NCBI GenBank assembly: GCA_051883735.1
Contig: JBJEUH010000061.1
Location: forward strand, 1-6,191
DNA length: 6,191 bases
Direction: 5' to 3'
Source: Ventricola sp051883735
GTDB taxonomy: Bacteria > Bacillota > Clostridia > Christensenellales > Aristaeellaceae
The number at the start of each line of letters is the position of its first letter. The first letter of the stretch is position 1. Both the position numbers and the translations under genes were made by a program. The notes under the pieces were generated by a model. The model was not told where the DNA came from and did not search any database. It saw nothing but the letters and a program-made list of their open reading frames with translations. Shown one piece after another: positions 1 through 5,498 of the stretch.

Positions 1-672
1 ATTCTCAGCAAAAAGCTCCCGTATTCCGTGAATTTCGGTCTGGGCGCGATTGGCATTTCGCTGGTGCTGGGCTGCACGCTGGGCATCCTGATGGCCCGGC
101 GAAAGGGCGGCTTCTGGGATAAGATCGGCACATGCTACATCGTCATCATCAACGCCGTGCCGCCCATCGTCTATTATCTGATGATCCAGATCTCCGTCAC
201 CGCCTCCACACCCCTGCCCATGCTCTTCAACGCCAGCAAACCCATGAGCTACATCCTCCCGCTGATCTGCATGGCGCTCGGCCCGACCGCCAACTATGCC
301 ATGTGGATCAGGCGATACATGGTCGATGAGCTGAACCGGGACTACATCAAGCTCGCCCGCGCCAAGGGCATGCCCAACAACGCCATCATGCGCCGCCACG
401 TCATGCGCAACGCCTTCATCCCGCTGGCGCAGTATCTGCCCAGCACGATCCTCTTCACCATCTCGGGCTCCATCTACGTCGAAGCGCTGTTCTCCATTCC
501 CGGCATGGGCGGCCTGCTGATTTCCGCCATCCAGAAGCAGGACAACCCCGTCGTGCAGGCCGTGGTGCTGCTGTATGCGGTCGCGGGCGTCTTCGGCCTG
601 CTGCTGGGCGATATCGCGATGGCCATCTGCGATCCCCGGATCAGCCTGTACAAGAAGGGAGGCAGCCGCTGA
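1..672 (+). CDS. Oligopeptide ABC transporter permease, OppB/AmiC type (5' end outside window)
   Basis: Inner-membrane permease subunit of a peptide importer; it would pair with the OppC-type subunit encoded next to form the channel. The frame is open from base 1, so the start lies upstream; an in-frame GTG at 28 is internal, because the residues before it (KKLPYSV) already fit the family. 223 residues are visible, roughly the C-terminal two thirds of a short OppB. Hydrophobic segments lie at about residues 12-28, 45-62, 82-100, 145-165 and 185-208. The cytoplasmic EAA loop that docks on the ATPase is at about 113-145 (RDYIKLARAKGM, then RRHVMRNAFIP). The family-typical FSIPGMGGLL follows, and the C-terminus ends in DPRISL. 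The stop overlaps the next start by one base (TGATG). The substrate-binding protein must be elsewhere. The family is secure; peptide rather than another substrate is inferred from the OppDF pair. Confidence 0.93.
   Translation: MLSKKLPYSVNFGLGAIGISLVLGCTLGILMARRKGGFWDKIGTCYIVIINAVPPIVYYLMIQISVTASTPLPMLFNASKPMSYILPLICMALGPTANYAMWIRRYMVDELNRDYIKLARAKGMPNNAIMRRHVMRNAFIPLAQYLPSTILFTISGSIYVEALFSIPGMGGLLISAIQKQDNPVVQAVVLLYAVAGVFGLLLGDIAMAICDPRISLYKKGGSR
655..662 (+). promoter_or_regulatory. Ribosome binding site of the OppC-type gene
   Basis: AAGGGAGG ends nine bases before the ATG at 672 and sits inside the last codons of the OppB-type gene. It supports that ATG as the true start and suggests translational coupling. 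Confidence 0.7.
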
Positions 673-1480
673 TGCTCAGCCTTTTCCATCGCCGTGCGAA
701 GAAAGAAAAAACGCACACCTCATCCATTCTGGAGACCTATCCCGACAGGCTGCCGGACGAGCTCTTTGAGCGCGCCGCCTACGACCCCCAGGCCGGCGAG
801 CGCGGCGGCTATTCCAATTATTCCTATTGGGGCTCCACCTTCCGCATGTTCCGCAAGAACAAGGTCGCCATGTTCTTCCTCTGGCTCCTGCTTGCGCTGC
901 TGCTGTTCACCTTCATTCAGCCGCTGCTGCCCGGCCAGAGGGACCCCAACCTGATCAACAACGACCCTGAAACGGGCTTCATGCTCAAGAACCAGCCGCC
1001 AAGCGCTGCGTTCTGGTTCGGCACCAACGCCATCGGCCAGGATCTGTGGAGCCGCCTGTGGAGCGGCACGCGCACCTCCCTGTTCATCGGCGTCGTGGTC
1101 GCGTTCTTTGAAGCGCTGATCGGCATCCTCATGGGCGCGCTGTGGGGCTATGTGCGCAAGCTCGACCGCCTGTTCACCGAGATCTACAACGTCATCGACA
1201 ACATCCCCACGACCATCATCCGCATGCTCTTTGCGTACATGCTGCGCCCGTCGCTGTTTACGGTCACGTTCGTGATGTGCCTGACGGGCTGGTTCTCCAT
1301 GGCGCGGTTCATCCGCAATCAGATTGTCATCATCCGCGACCGCGAGTACAACCTCGCCTCCCGCTGTCTGGGCACGAGCACCCAGCGCATCATCACGCGC
1401 AACCTGCTGCCCTACATGGTGTCGGTCATCATGCTGCGCATGGCGCTGGCCGTCCCCGGCGCCATCGGCACGGAGGTCTT
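672..1480 (+). CDS. Oligopeptide ABC transporter permease, OppC/AmiD type (3' end lost in gap)
   Basis: Second membrane permease of the peptide importer. 269 complete codons are present before the N run. A hydrophilic cytoplasmic N-tail (residues 1-63) leads to membrane segment 1 at about 66-86. An extracytoplasmic loop then leads to the family-typical FGTNAIGQDLWSRLWSGTRTSL, which opens the transmembrane domain. Further hydrophobic stretches follow, then the EAA loop at about 223-247 (DREYNLASRCLG, then RNLLP). The sequence stops at AIGTEV, where family members continue for about 60-70 more residues with the last membrane helix, so the C-terminus lies in the gap. The start overlaps the preceding stop by one base and has a good ribosome site. 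The frame reads open through the N run into the ATPase gene, but that join is an artefact and not a fusion protein. Confidence 0.92.
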
Positions 1481-1580
1481 NNNNNNNNNNNNNNNNNNNN
1501 NNNNNNNNNNNNNNNNNNNNNNNNNNNNNNNNNNNNNNNNNNNNNNNNNNNNNNNNNNNNNNNNNNNNNNNNNNNNNNNN
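1481..1580. other. Assembly gap of 100 N
   Basis: Exactly 100 unknown bases, the usual placeholder for a gap of unknown size. The missing OppC-type C-terminus (about 60-70 codons) plus the missing OppD-type N-terminus (about 35 codons) need roughly 300 bases. The true gap is therefore probably larger than shown, if the flanks belong together at all. The matching gene order (B, C, D, F) on both sides supports the join. Confidence 0.97.
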
Positions 1581-2528
1581 CTGTTCAAGGGCGAAAGCCT
1601 GGCCATCGTCGGCGAAAGCGGCTCGGGCAAAAGCGTGCTGACCAAGTCCTTCATGGGCATGCTCGACAGCAACGGCCGCATTGAGGGCGGATCGATCCTC
1701 TTTGACGGTGAAGACATCGCCGCCTATTCGACCGAAAAGGAATGGCTCAAGATCCGCGGCAGGCGCATTGCCATGGTCTTTCAGGACCCGATGACCGCGC
1801 TCTCTCCGCTGATGCCCATCGGCAAGCAGATCGCCGAAACGCTGACGTTGCATCAGGGTCTGCGCGGCCGCGCCGCCAGGCAGCGCGCCATCGAGATCCT
1901 CCGCGACGTGGGCATCACCGAGCCCGAGCGGCGCTACAAGCAGTATCCGCACGAGTTTTCCGGCGGCATGCGTCAGCGCGTGGTCATCGCCATCGCCATC
2001 GCCTGCAGCCCCGAAATTCTCATCTGCGACGAGCCGACGACCGCGCTGGACGTCACCATTCAGGCGCAGATCCTTCAGCTGCTGCGCGAGCTGCAGAAGC
2101 AATACGGCCTGACGCTGATCTATATCACGCATGACCTCGGCGTTGTCGCCAACGTGGCGGACAGAATCGCCGTCATGTACGCGGGCGATATCGTGGAAAT
2201 CGGCACGAGCGAGGAGATCTTCTTCGATTCCCGCCATCCGTACACCTGGGCGCTGCTTTCCTCCCTGCCCCAGCTCGGCGAGCGCGGCGAGGATCTCTTC
2301 GCCATCGAGGGCACGCCGCCGAACCTCTTCAAGCCCGTCCGCGGCGACGCCTTTGCGCCGCGCAATCCCTATGCGCTGAAAATCGACTTTGAATACCGTC
2401 CGCCCTACTTCGATATTTCTCCGACGCACAAGGCGCGGACATGGCTGCTCGATCCCCGCGCGCCGCGCATCGAGCGCCCGGCCTGCCTTGACCGCATTGC
2501 TGAAATGGGGGTGTACATCCATGACTGA
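1581..2528 (+). CDS. Oligopeptide ABC transporter ATP-binding protein, OppD/AmiE type (5' end lost in gap)
   Basis: Cytoplasmic ATPase that powers peptide import together with the OppF-type partner. 315 residues remain. Counting from the first codon after the gap: Walker A GESGSGKS at 11-18, Q-loop VFQDP with Q68, ABC signature FSGGM at 126-130, Walker B ILICDE ending at the catalytic E151, D-loop ALD at 155-157, and switch histidine H184. Only about 35 N-terminal residues, including the start, are missing. The C-terminal oligopeptide-transporter extension runs from about 225 to the end. The four cysteines that hold a [4Fe-4S] cluster in many OppD/DppD proteins are replaced here by D256, N262, D269 and about T287 (GDAFAPRNPYALKIDF), the pattern I associate with Gram-positive AmiE-like proteins. 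The gene overlaps the OppF-type gene by 8 bases. Confidence 0.94.
   Translation: MFKGESLAIVGESGSGKSVLTKSFMGMLDSNGRIEGGSILFDGEDIAAYSTEKEWLKIRGRRIAMVFQDPMTALSPLMPIGKQIAETLTLHQGLRGRAARQRAIEILRDVGITEPERRYKQYPHEFSGGMRQRVVIAIAIACSPEILICDEPTTALDVTIQAQILQLLRELQKQYGLTLIYITHDLGVVANVADRIAVMYAGDIVEIGTSEEIFFDSRHPYTWALLSSLPQLGERGEDLFAIEGTPPNLFKPVRGDAFAPRNPYALKIDFEYRPPYFDISPTHKARTWLLDPRAPRIERPACLDRIAEMGVYIHD
2507..2512 (+). promoter_or_regulatory. Ribosome binding site of the OppF-type gene
   Basis: GGGGGT lies eight bases before the ATG at 2521. It supports this start over in-frame upstream codons such as the ATG at 2389, which would place about 44 non-family residues inside the OppD-type gene. Confidence 0.55.
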
Positions 2529-3474
2529 AGCCCCAGAAAAAGAGGTGCTGCTGAGCGTCCGAAACATCGGCGTGACCTTTGGCCGGGGCCGTTATGCCTT
2601 CCGCGCCATCCGCGATGTCAGCTTTGACGTGTATCGCGGCGAGACCTTCGGCATCGTCGGCGAAAGCGGCTCAGGCAAAACCACCATCGGCCGCACCATC
2701 ATGCGCATTCAGCCCCTCTCCGCCGGTGAAATCCTCTTCAAGGGCCAGCGCATCAGCGGCAGAATTCCCCACGCGCTCGACCAGGAAATCACGACAAAAA
2801 TCCAGATGATCTTCCAGGACCCCATGGCCTCGCTGAACGAGCGCGCCAAGGTCGAGTATATCGTCGCCGAGGGCCTGTATGCGATGCACAAGCACATCAG
2901 CCACGAGTACGTCAGCGAAGCCGTTGCACGCGCGCTGTCGGACGTCGGCCTCCTCCCGGAGTTTGCCAGCCGCTTTCCGCATGAATTCTCCGGCGGTCAG
3001 CGCCAGCGCATCGGCATCGCCCGCGCCCTGATCATGGAGCCGGAGTTCATCATCGCCGACGAGCCCATCTCCGCTTTGGACGTCTCCATCCGCGCGCAGG
3101 TGCTCAACCTGCTCTCCAAGCTCCAGCGCGAGCGGTCGCTGACCTATCTGTTCATCTCCCACGACCTGAGCGTCATGCGCTTCATCTGCGACCGCATCGC
3201 CGTCGTCCATCTGGGAAAGATTGTGGAGCTGGCCGACACCGAAACCCTCTACCGCCATCCGCTCCACCCCTACACACGTGCGCTGCTCTCCGCGATTCCT
3301 CTGCCGAATCCGCATGTCGAGCATCAGAAAAAGCTCCTGGTCTATGACCCGGGCGTTCACGACTATGCGCAGAACCCGCCGGAATTCTGCGAGATCGAGC
3401 CGGGGCACTTCGTCTTTGCCAACGAGCGCGAATTGGAGGGCTACCGCCGAACGCTGGAAGCCTCCTCCCGCTGA
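2521..3474 (+). CDS. Oligopeptide ABC transporter ATP-binding protein, OppF/AmiF type
   Basis: Second ATPase of the peptide importer, working as a heterodimer with the OppD-type protein on the cytoplasmic face. It is complete at 317 residues, normal for the family. Walker A GESGSGKT is at 47-54, the Q-loop glutamine at 99 (FQDP), the signature FSGGQ at 156-160, Walker B IIADE at 177-181 with catalytic E181, the D-loop SALD at 184-187, and the switch histidine at 214 (SHD). The HPYTRALLSAIP stretch and the C-terminal EIEPGHFVFANE match the AmiF/OppF tail, which lacks the four-cysteine cluster motif. The start ATGACTGA overlaps the upstream stop, implying coupled translation. It is the last gene of the operon; a hairpin terminator follows 48 bases after the stop. 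Peptide specificity cannot be read from the ATPase. Confidence 0.95.
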   Translation: MTEAPEKEVLLSVRNIGVTFGRGRYAFRAIRDVSFDVYRGETFGIVGESGSGKTTIGRTIMRIQPLSAGEILFKGQRISGRIPHALDQEITTKIQMIFQDPMASLNERAKVEYIVAEGLYAMHKHISHEYVSEAVARALSDVGLLPEFASRFPHEFSGGQRQRIGIARALIMEPEFIIADEPISALDVSIRAQVLNLLSKLQRERSLTYLFISHDLSVMRFICDRIAVVHLGKIVELADTETLYRHPLHPYTRALLSAIPLPNPHVEHQKKLLVYDPGVHDYAQNPPEFCEIEPGHFVFANERELEGYRRTLEASSR

Positions 3475-3522
3475 GCTGACGCGATATTTCCGGAGTTGAA
3501 CAATGTCCTCCTTATGGATCAC

Positions 3523-3564
3523 AAAAATCCCATGCCCACTATGACAAGCCGGCATGGGATTTTT
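3523..3564. terminator. Bidirectional intrinsic terminator between convergent genes
   Basis: A perfect 14-bp inverted repeat: AAAAATCCCATGCC at 3523-3536 and GGCATGGGATTTTT at 3551-3564, with a 14-base loop. The A tract on one side and T tract on the other give a U-run 3' of the stem on either strand. It lies between the end of the OppF-type gene and the end of the convergent QueD-like gene, so it can stop both transcripts. Confidence 0.9.
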
Positions 3565-3590
3565 CTGTATGGGGTTTTCGTTTCGCCGCT

Positions 3591-3632
3591 CTGCCGCGGC
3601 CCTACGCTCGCTTTAGCGGATAGGGACCGCAG
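3591..3632. repeat. Imperfect inverted repeat in the intergenic region
   Basis: The left arm CTGCCGCGGCCCTACGCT (3591-3608) pairs imperfectly, with bulges, with the right arm AGCGGATAGGGACCGCAG (3615-3632) around a CGCTTT loop. There is no T-run on either side, so it is not a typical terminator. It could be a dispersed intergenic repeat or a structured RNA 3' end for the QueD-like transcript. Nothing else is visible between 3565 and 3653 apart from a short GC palindrome, CGGCCGGCCG, at 3637-3646. Confidence 0.4.
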
Positions 3633-3653
3633 CTTCCGGCCGGCCGCAATGCG

Positions 3654-4217
3654 TTACTTCCTGTATCCGCACTTCGGGCAGACGCCGTTCTCATTGAGCG
3701 CGATGCCGCACAGCGGGCAGCGGTCGATCGACTTCGTGGGCTGATACTCCTCGGACGCCGCGTTCACGCCGCTGGTGAAGGTGAGCTTGGCGATGTTGAG
3801 CTTGTCCTTGAGGAGCTCGTAGACGATCTTGATCATGCCCTCGACGGTCATGGTCTCCTTGGTCACGACGAGACGGCACTCCGGATACGCGGTGGCCAGC
3901 TCGGTCTTGAAGGCCTCGCCCTTCATCGTGTTGGTCGGCGCTCCGTTGCGGATGCCCTGCTTCTCATACACGTCCAGAATCGCCGGCAGCAGCGGGTCGT
4001 CCTCGCGCAGGATCAGCGCATGGTCAAAGTTCTTGAGCACGTCCCAGGCGGTCTTCTGAATCTCGTTGCACGGGAAAACCATGTTGACGCCGGGCTCGAT
4101 GGTGTCCTCGACCTCGATGGTCAGAACGCCGGTATGTCCATGCAGGTACTGGGCCTCGCCCTTGAAATTCAGAAACCTGTGCGCGTACTGCAGTTCAATC
4201 TTGGTGATACTCCTCAT
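3654..4217 (-). CDS. QueD/6-pyruvoyl-tetrahydropterin synthase family protein with C-terminal zinc ribbon
   Basis: The T-fold (PTPS/QueD) family makes 6-carboxytetrahydropterin for queuosine, or related pterin compounds. 187 residues. The zinc-binding histidines are visible as YAHRF (H13) and LHGH (H26, H28); FDHALIL (D65, H66) fits the catalytic His-Asp region, and TMTVEGM (123-128) fits the PTxE motif. The residue aligned with the catalytic cysteine of QueD (C-x-x-LHGH) is Ala22, and the usual substrate-binding Glu near the C-terminus appears replaced (TSGVN, 148-152). A ribbon CPLCG...CPKCG (C167, C170, C180, C183) forms an extra tail absent from the roughly 120-residue E. coli QueD. The ATG at 4217 was chosen because AAAGAGG lies eight bases upstream; an ATG at 4244 in the same frame would put that ribosome site inside the gene. 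The fold assignment is firm; the exact reaction is uncertain. No queC, queE or queF is in view. Confidence 0.85.
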   Translation of the reverse strand: MRSITKIELQYAHRFLNFKGEAQYLHGHTGVLTIEVEDTIEPGVNMVFPCNEIQKTAWDVLKNFDHALILREDDPLLPAILDVYEKQGIRNGAPTNTMKGEAFKTELATAYPECRLVVTKETMTVEGMIKIVYELLKDKLNIAKLTFTSGVNAASEEYQPTKSIDRCPLCGIALNENGVCPKCGYRK

Positions 4218-4225
4218 TGTGTTTA

Positions 4226-4232
4226 CCTCTTT
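4226..4232 (-). promoter_or_regulatory. Ribosome binding site of the QueD-like gene
   Basis: AAAGAGG on the minus strand, eight bases before the ATG at 4217. This site decides the start in favour of 4217 over the upstream in-frame ATG at 4244. Confidence 0.75.
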
Positions 4233-4245
4233 CTTTCTATACATT

Positions 4246-4268
4246 TACGGGAGACGCCTGCGCCCGTA
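4246..4268 (-). other. Small hairpin in the QueD-like leader
   Basis: TACGGG (4246-4251) and CCCGTA (4263-4268) can form a 6-bp stem with an 11-base loop, 14 bases upstream of the ribosome site. There is no T-run, and it does not resemble a preQ1 riboswitch. It may be incidental. Confidence 0.25.
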
Positions 4269-4276
4269 TACGCATC

Positions 4277-4417
4277 TCATTCATGATCCGCCCGCGTCCC
4301 GCGCTGGCAGCCCGGACAAATGCCGTTGAACAAAATGTCATGCCCGCTGACATGGGACCTCTGGCGATTCACCGCCTCATAGACCATGGATCGCTGCACC
4401 GTGTTTCTGCGCTGCAT
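4277..4417 (-). pseudogene. Fur/PerR-family regulator remnant with internal deletion (46 codons)
   Basis: A short reading frame whose two ends look like the two ends of a Fur-family metalloregulator. Residues 3-20 (RRNTVQRSMVYEAVNRQR) resemble the N-terminal 'T.QR..ILE.V' helix of the DNA-binding domain. Residues 23-38 (HVSGHDILFNGICPGC) resemble the extreme C-terminus, comparable to the 'VSHHRLEIYGVCQEC' end of Bacillus PerR. A full protein is about 140 residues, so about 90 central residues are gone in frame, including the recognition helix, the metal-binding His/Asp residues and the first CxxC. Only C34/C37 remains. The ATG at 4417 has AAGGA only two bases upstream, so translation may be weak. 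It sits just downstream of a strong promoter and palindrome and 59 bases before the QueD-like gene. Most likely a decayed gene; a functional microprotein is possible. The match was made by eye. Confidence 0.65.
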
Positions 4418-4430
4418 CGTCCTTCATCTT

Positions 4431-4449
4431 AATAGGATTAATTCCTATT
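4431..4449. promoter_or_regulatory. Palindromic operator-like site over the predicted transcription start
   Basis: AATAGGATTAATTCCTATT: perfect 7-base arms (AATAGGA/TCCTATT) around five bases. It starts five bases beyond the -10 box of the leftward promoter, so it covers the expected start point, a classic repressor position. AT-rich dyads of this size suit Fur-family regulators, which often control their own genes; the Fur-like remnant directly downstream makes that plausible. The regulator is inferred, not shown. Confidence 0.6.
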
Positions 4450-4453
4450 TAGT

Positions 4454-4482
4454 ATTTTAGTGCATTTAGAAGAATTTGTCAA
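4454..4482 (-). promoter_or_regulatory. Sigma-A-type promoter for the Fur remnant and QueD-like gene
   Basis: On the minus strand, -35 TTGACA (4482-4477), a 17-base spacer, then -10 TAAAAT (4459-4454). Transcription should begin near 4447 and give about 230 bases of leader before the QueD-like gene, including the Fur-like remnant. Confidence 0.8.
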
Positions 4483-4532
4483 TCGTTGTCCCTCAAAAAA
4501 TTTCCAAACCTTCCGGCAAGCCGGGCTTTGAA

Positions 4533-4549
4533 TTGACGCGCCGCGTCAA
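4533..4549. promoter_or_regulatory. 17-bp perfect palindrome overlapping the exporter -35 box
   Basis: TTGACGCGCCGCGTCAA: perfect 8-base arms around a single central base. It contains the whole -35 hexamer and most of the spacer, so a bound protein would block RNA polymerase. It looks like a repressor operator. No regulator gene for it is in the window, and I do not recognise the family. Confidence 0.6.
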
Positions 4550-4561
4550 AAATGGTAAAAT
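4533..4561 (+). promoter_or_regulatory. Sigma-A-type promoter for the exporter genes
   Basis: -35 TTGACG (4533-4538), a 17-base spacer, then -10 TAAAAT (4556-4561). Transcription should begin near 4568, leaving a leader of nearly 90 bases before the GTG start. It is divergent from the QueD-side promoter, with 50 bases between the two -35 boxes; that spacer contains an A/T-rich stretch and no gene. Confidence 0.78.
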
Positions 4562-4640
4562 ACCGGTGTTCTTGGGTCAGTCCTCCGGCATGTTCCGGCG
4601 ATCGGATTGACCGCATGCGCGCACGCAGCGCAGCCCAATC

Positions 4641-4647
4641 AAAGGAG
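4641..4647 (+). promoter_or_regulatory. Ribosome binding site of the ThrE/YjjP-like gene
   Basis: AAAGGAG, eight bases before the GTG at 4656. It fixes that GTG as the start in place of later in-frame ATG codons such as the one at 4740. Confidence 0.75.
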
Positions 4648-4655
4648 CCTGACCT

Positions 4656-5498
4656 GTGAAGAAGAGTGAAAAGCGGCGTCTGGCCGCGAGGCGATCCGCC
4701 CCCGCCGCACCGGCGTCCTGCGGCGACGAGTGCGCGGTGATGGAGGTGGCCATGAAGGCCGGCAGGCTGCTGCTGGAAAACGGCGCGGAGATCTTTCGCG
4801 TCGAGGAGACCATGGAGCGCATCTGCCGGTACTACCATGTGGAAGACCCCAGCTTCTTTGTGCTGAGCAACGGCATCTTCATGACCGGCGGGAGCAACCC
4901 GGACGGCAGGCATTTCGCCCATGTCGAGCACATTCCCGTCAAGGGCGCGCAGCTGGATCGCGTCGTGGCCGTCAACCAGCTTTCCCGGGAGATCGAGGGC
5001 GGGCGCTACACGCTCTCCGAAGCGGACGCGTGTCTGAACGACATCGCGCGCATGCCAGGCAAGAAGCGCTGGCAGCAGATTCTGGCCTCCGGCGTCGGCA
5101 GCGCCTGCTTCTGCATCCTCTTCGGCGGCAGCGCCATGGACAGCGCCGCGTCCTTTATCGCCGGGCTGCTGCTGTACGCCTACGTCCTGCTGCTCAGCGC
5201 GCCGCACATGTCGCGGATGATCGGCAATGTGCTGGGCGGCGTGCTGGCCAGCACCGCGTGCGTAGCGCTCTATGCGATGGGGTTGGGCGACGATCTGAGC
5301 CACATGATCATCGGCGCGATCATCCCGCTGATTCCGGGCATTCCCTTCACCAACGGCATCCGCGATCTGGCCGACGGCGACTACATCTCCGGCTCCGTGC
5401 GCCTGCTGGACGCGCTGGTGACCTTTCTGTGCATCGCGACGGGCGTTGGCGTCGTCATTGCCCTCTATCACCGCATGACAGGAGGTGGACTGCTGTGA
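4656..5498 (+). CDS. Threonine/serine exporter family protein, ThrE N-terminal domain (YjjP-like)
   Basis: Larger half of a split ThrE-type exporter in the cytoplasmic membrane. 280 residues with a GTG start. After a basic, Ala/Pro-rich N-tail (1-22), a soluble part carries the family signature AGRLLLENGAEIFRVEETM (35-53), then FFVLSNGIFMTG (67-78). Hydrophobic segments follow at about 141-158, 164-181, 189-208, 216-230 and 252-271, including the conserved PLIPG (224-228) and NGIRDLADGDYISG (233-246). C. glutamicum ThrE carries this part and the next protein in one chain and exports threonine and serine; E. coli has the split YjjP/YjjB pair, which has been linked to succinate export. The substrate here is therefore open. 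The stop overlaps the next start by four bases (GTGA). Expression probably responds to whatever binds the palindrome on the promoter. Confidence 0.9.
   Translation: MKKSEKRRLAARRSAPAAPASCGDECAVMEVAMKAGRLLLENGAEIFRVEETMERICRYYHVEDPSFFVLSNGIFMTGGSNPDGRHFAHVEHIPVKGAQLDRVVAVNQLSREIEGGRYTLSEADACLNDIARMPGKKRWQQILASGVGSACFCILFGGSAMDSAASFIAGLLLYAYVLLLSAPHMSRMIGNVLGGVLASTACVALYAMGLGDDLSHMIIGAIIPLIPGIPFTNGIRDLADGDYISGSVRLLDALVTFLCIATGVGVVIALYHRMTGGGLL
5480..5486 (+). promoter_or_regulatory. Ribosome binding site of the YjjB-like gene
   Basis: AGGAGGT, a near-perfect anti-16S match eight bases before the GTG at 5495, located inside the end of the preceding gene. It decides the start of the smaller subunit. 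Confidence 0.85.

Noticed and set aside
720..2567. Long minus-strand reading frame opposite the OppC and OppD-type genes
   Set aside because: It is the antisense shadow of GC-rich coding sequence, crosses the N gap, and has an Asp/His/Gly/Ala-rich composition with no recognisable motif.
2671..3555. Minus-strand reading frame opposite the OppF-type gene
   Set aside because: Antisense of a clear ATPase gene; it also runs through the terminator hairpin and has no family motif.
4379..4427. Alternative 16-codon leader peptide from the ATG at 4427 (minus strand)
   Set aside because: Different frame from the Fur-like remnant, no ribosome site, no amino-acid run typical of attenuation.
4020..4432. 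Several plus-strand frames over the QueD-like start and its leader
   Set aside because: No ribosome sites or motifs; they lie opposite the QueD-like gene and the Fur-like remnant.
4218..4446. preQ1 riboswitch upstream of the QueD-like gene
   Set aside because: I looked for the short C-rich hairpin and A-rich tail of preQ1-I and saw neither; the leader is better explained by the Fur-like remnant.
4513..4524. CCGGC-AA-GCCGG dyad between the divergent promoters
   Set aside because: The two-base loop is too tight for an RNA hairpin, and it has no T-run; likely chance in GC-rich DNA.
4479..5471. Minus-strand 330-codon frame opposite the YjjP-like gene
   Set aside because: Shadow composition (Asp/His/Gln/Ala-rich), and it covers a clear membrane-protein gene with a good start and promoter.
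4730..5494. Upstream extension of the YjjB-like frame
   Set aside because: It overlaps the YjjP-like gene and encodes an Arg/His-rich shadow; the GTG at 5495 with a strong ribosome site is the real start.
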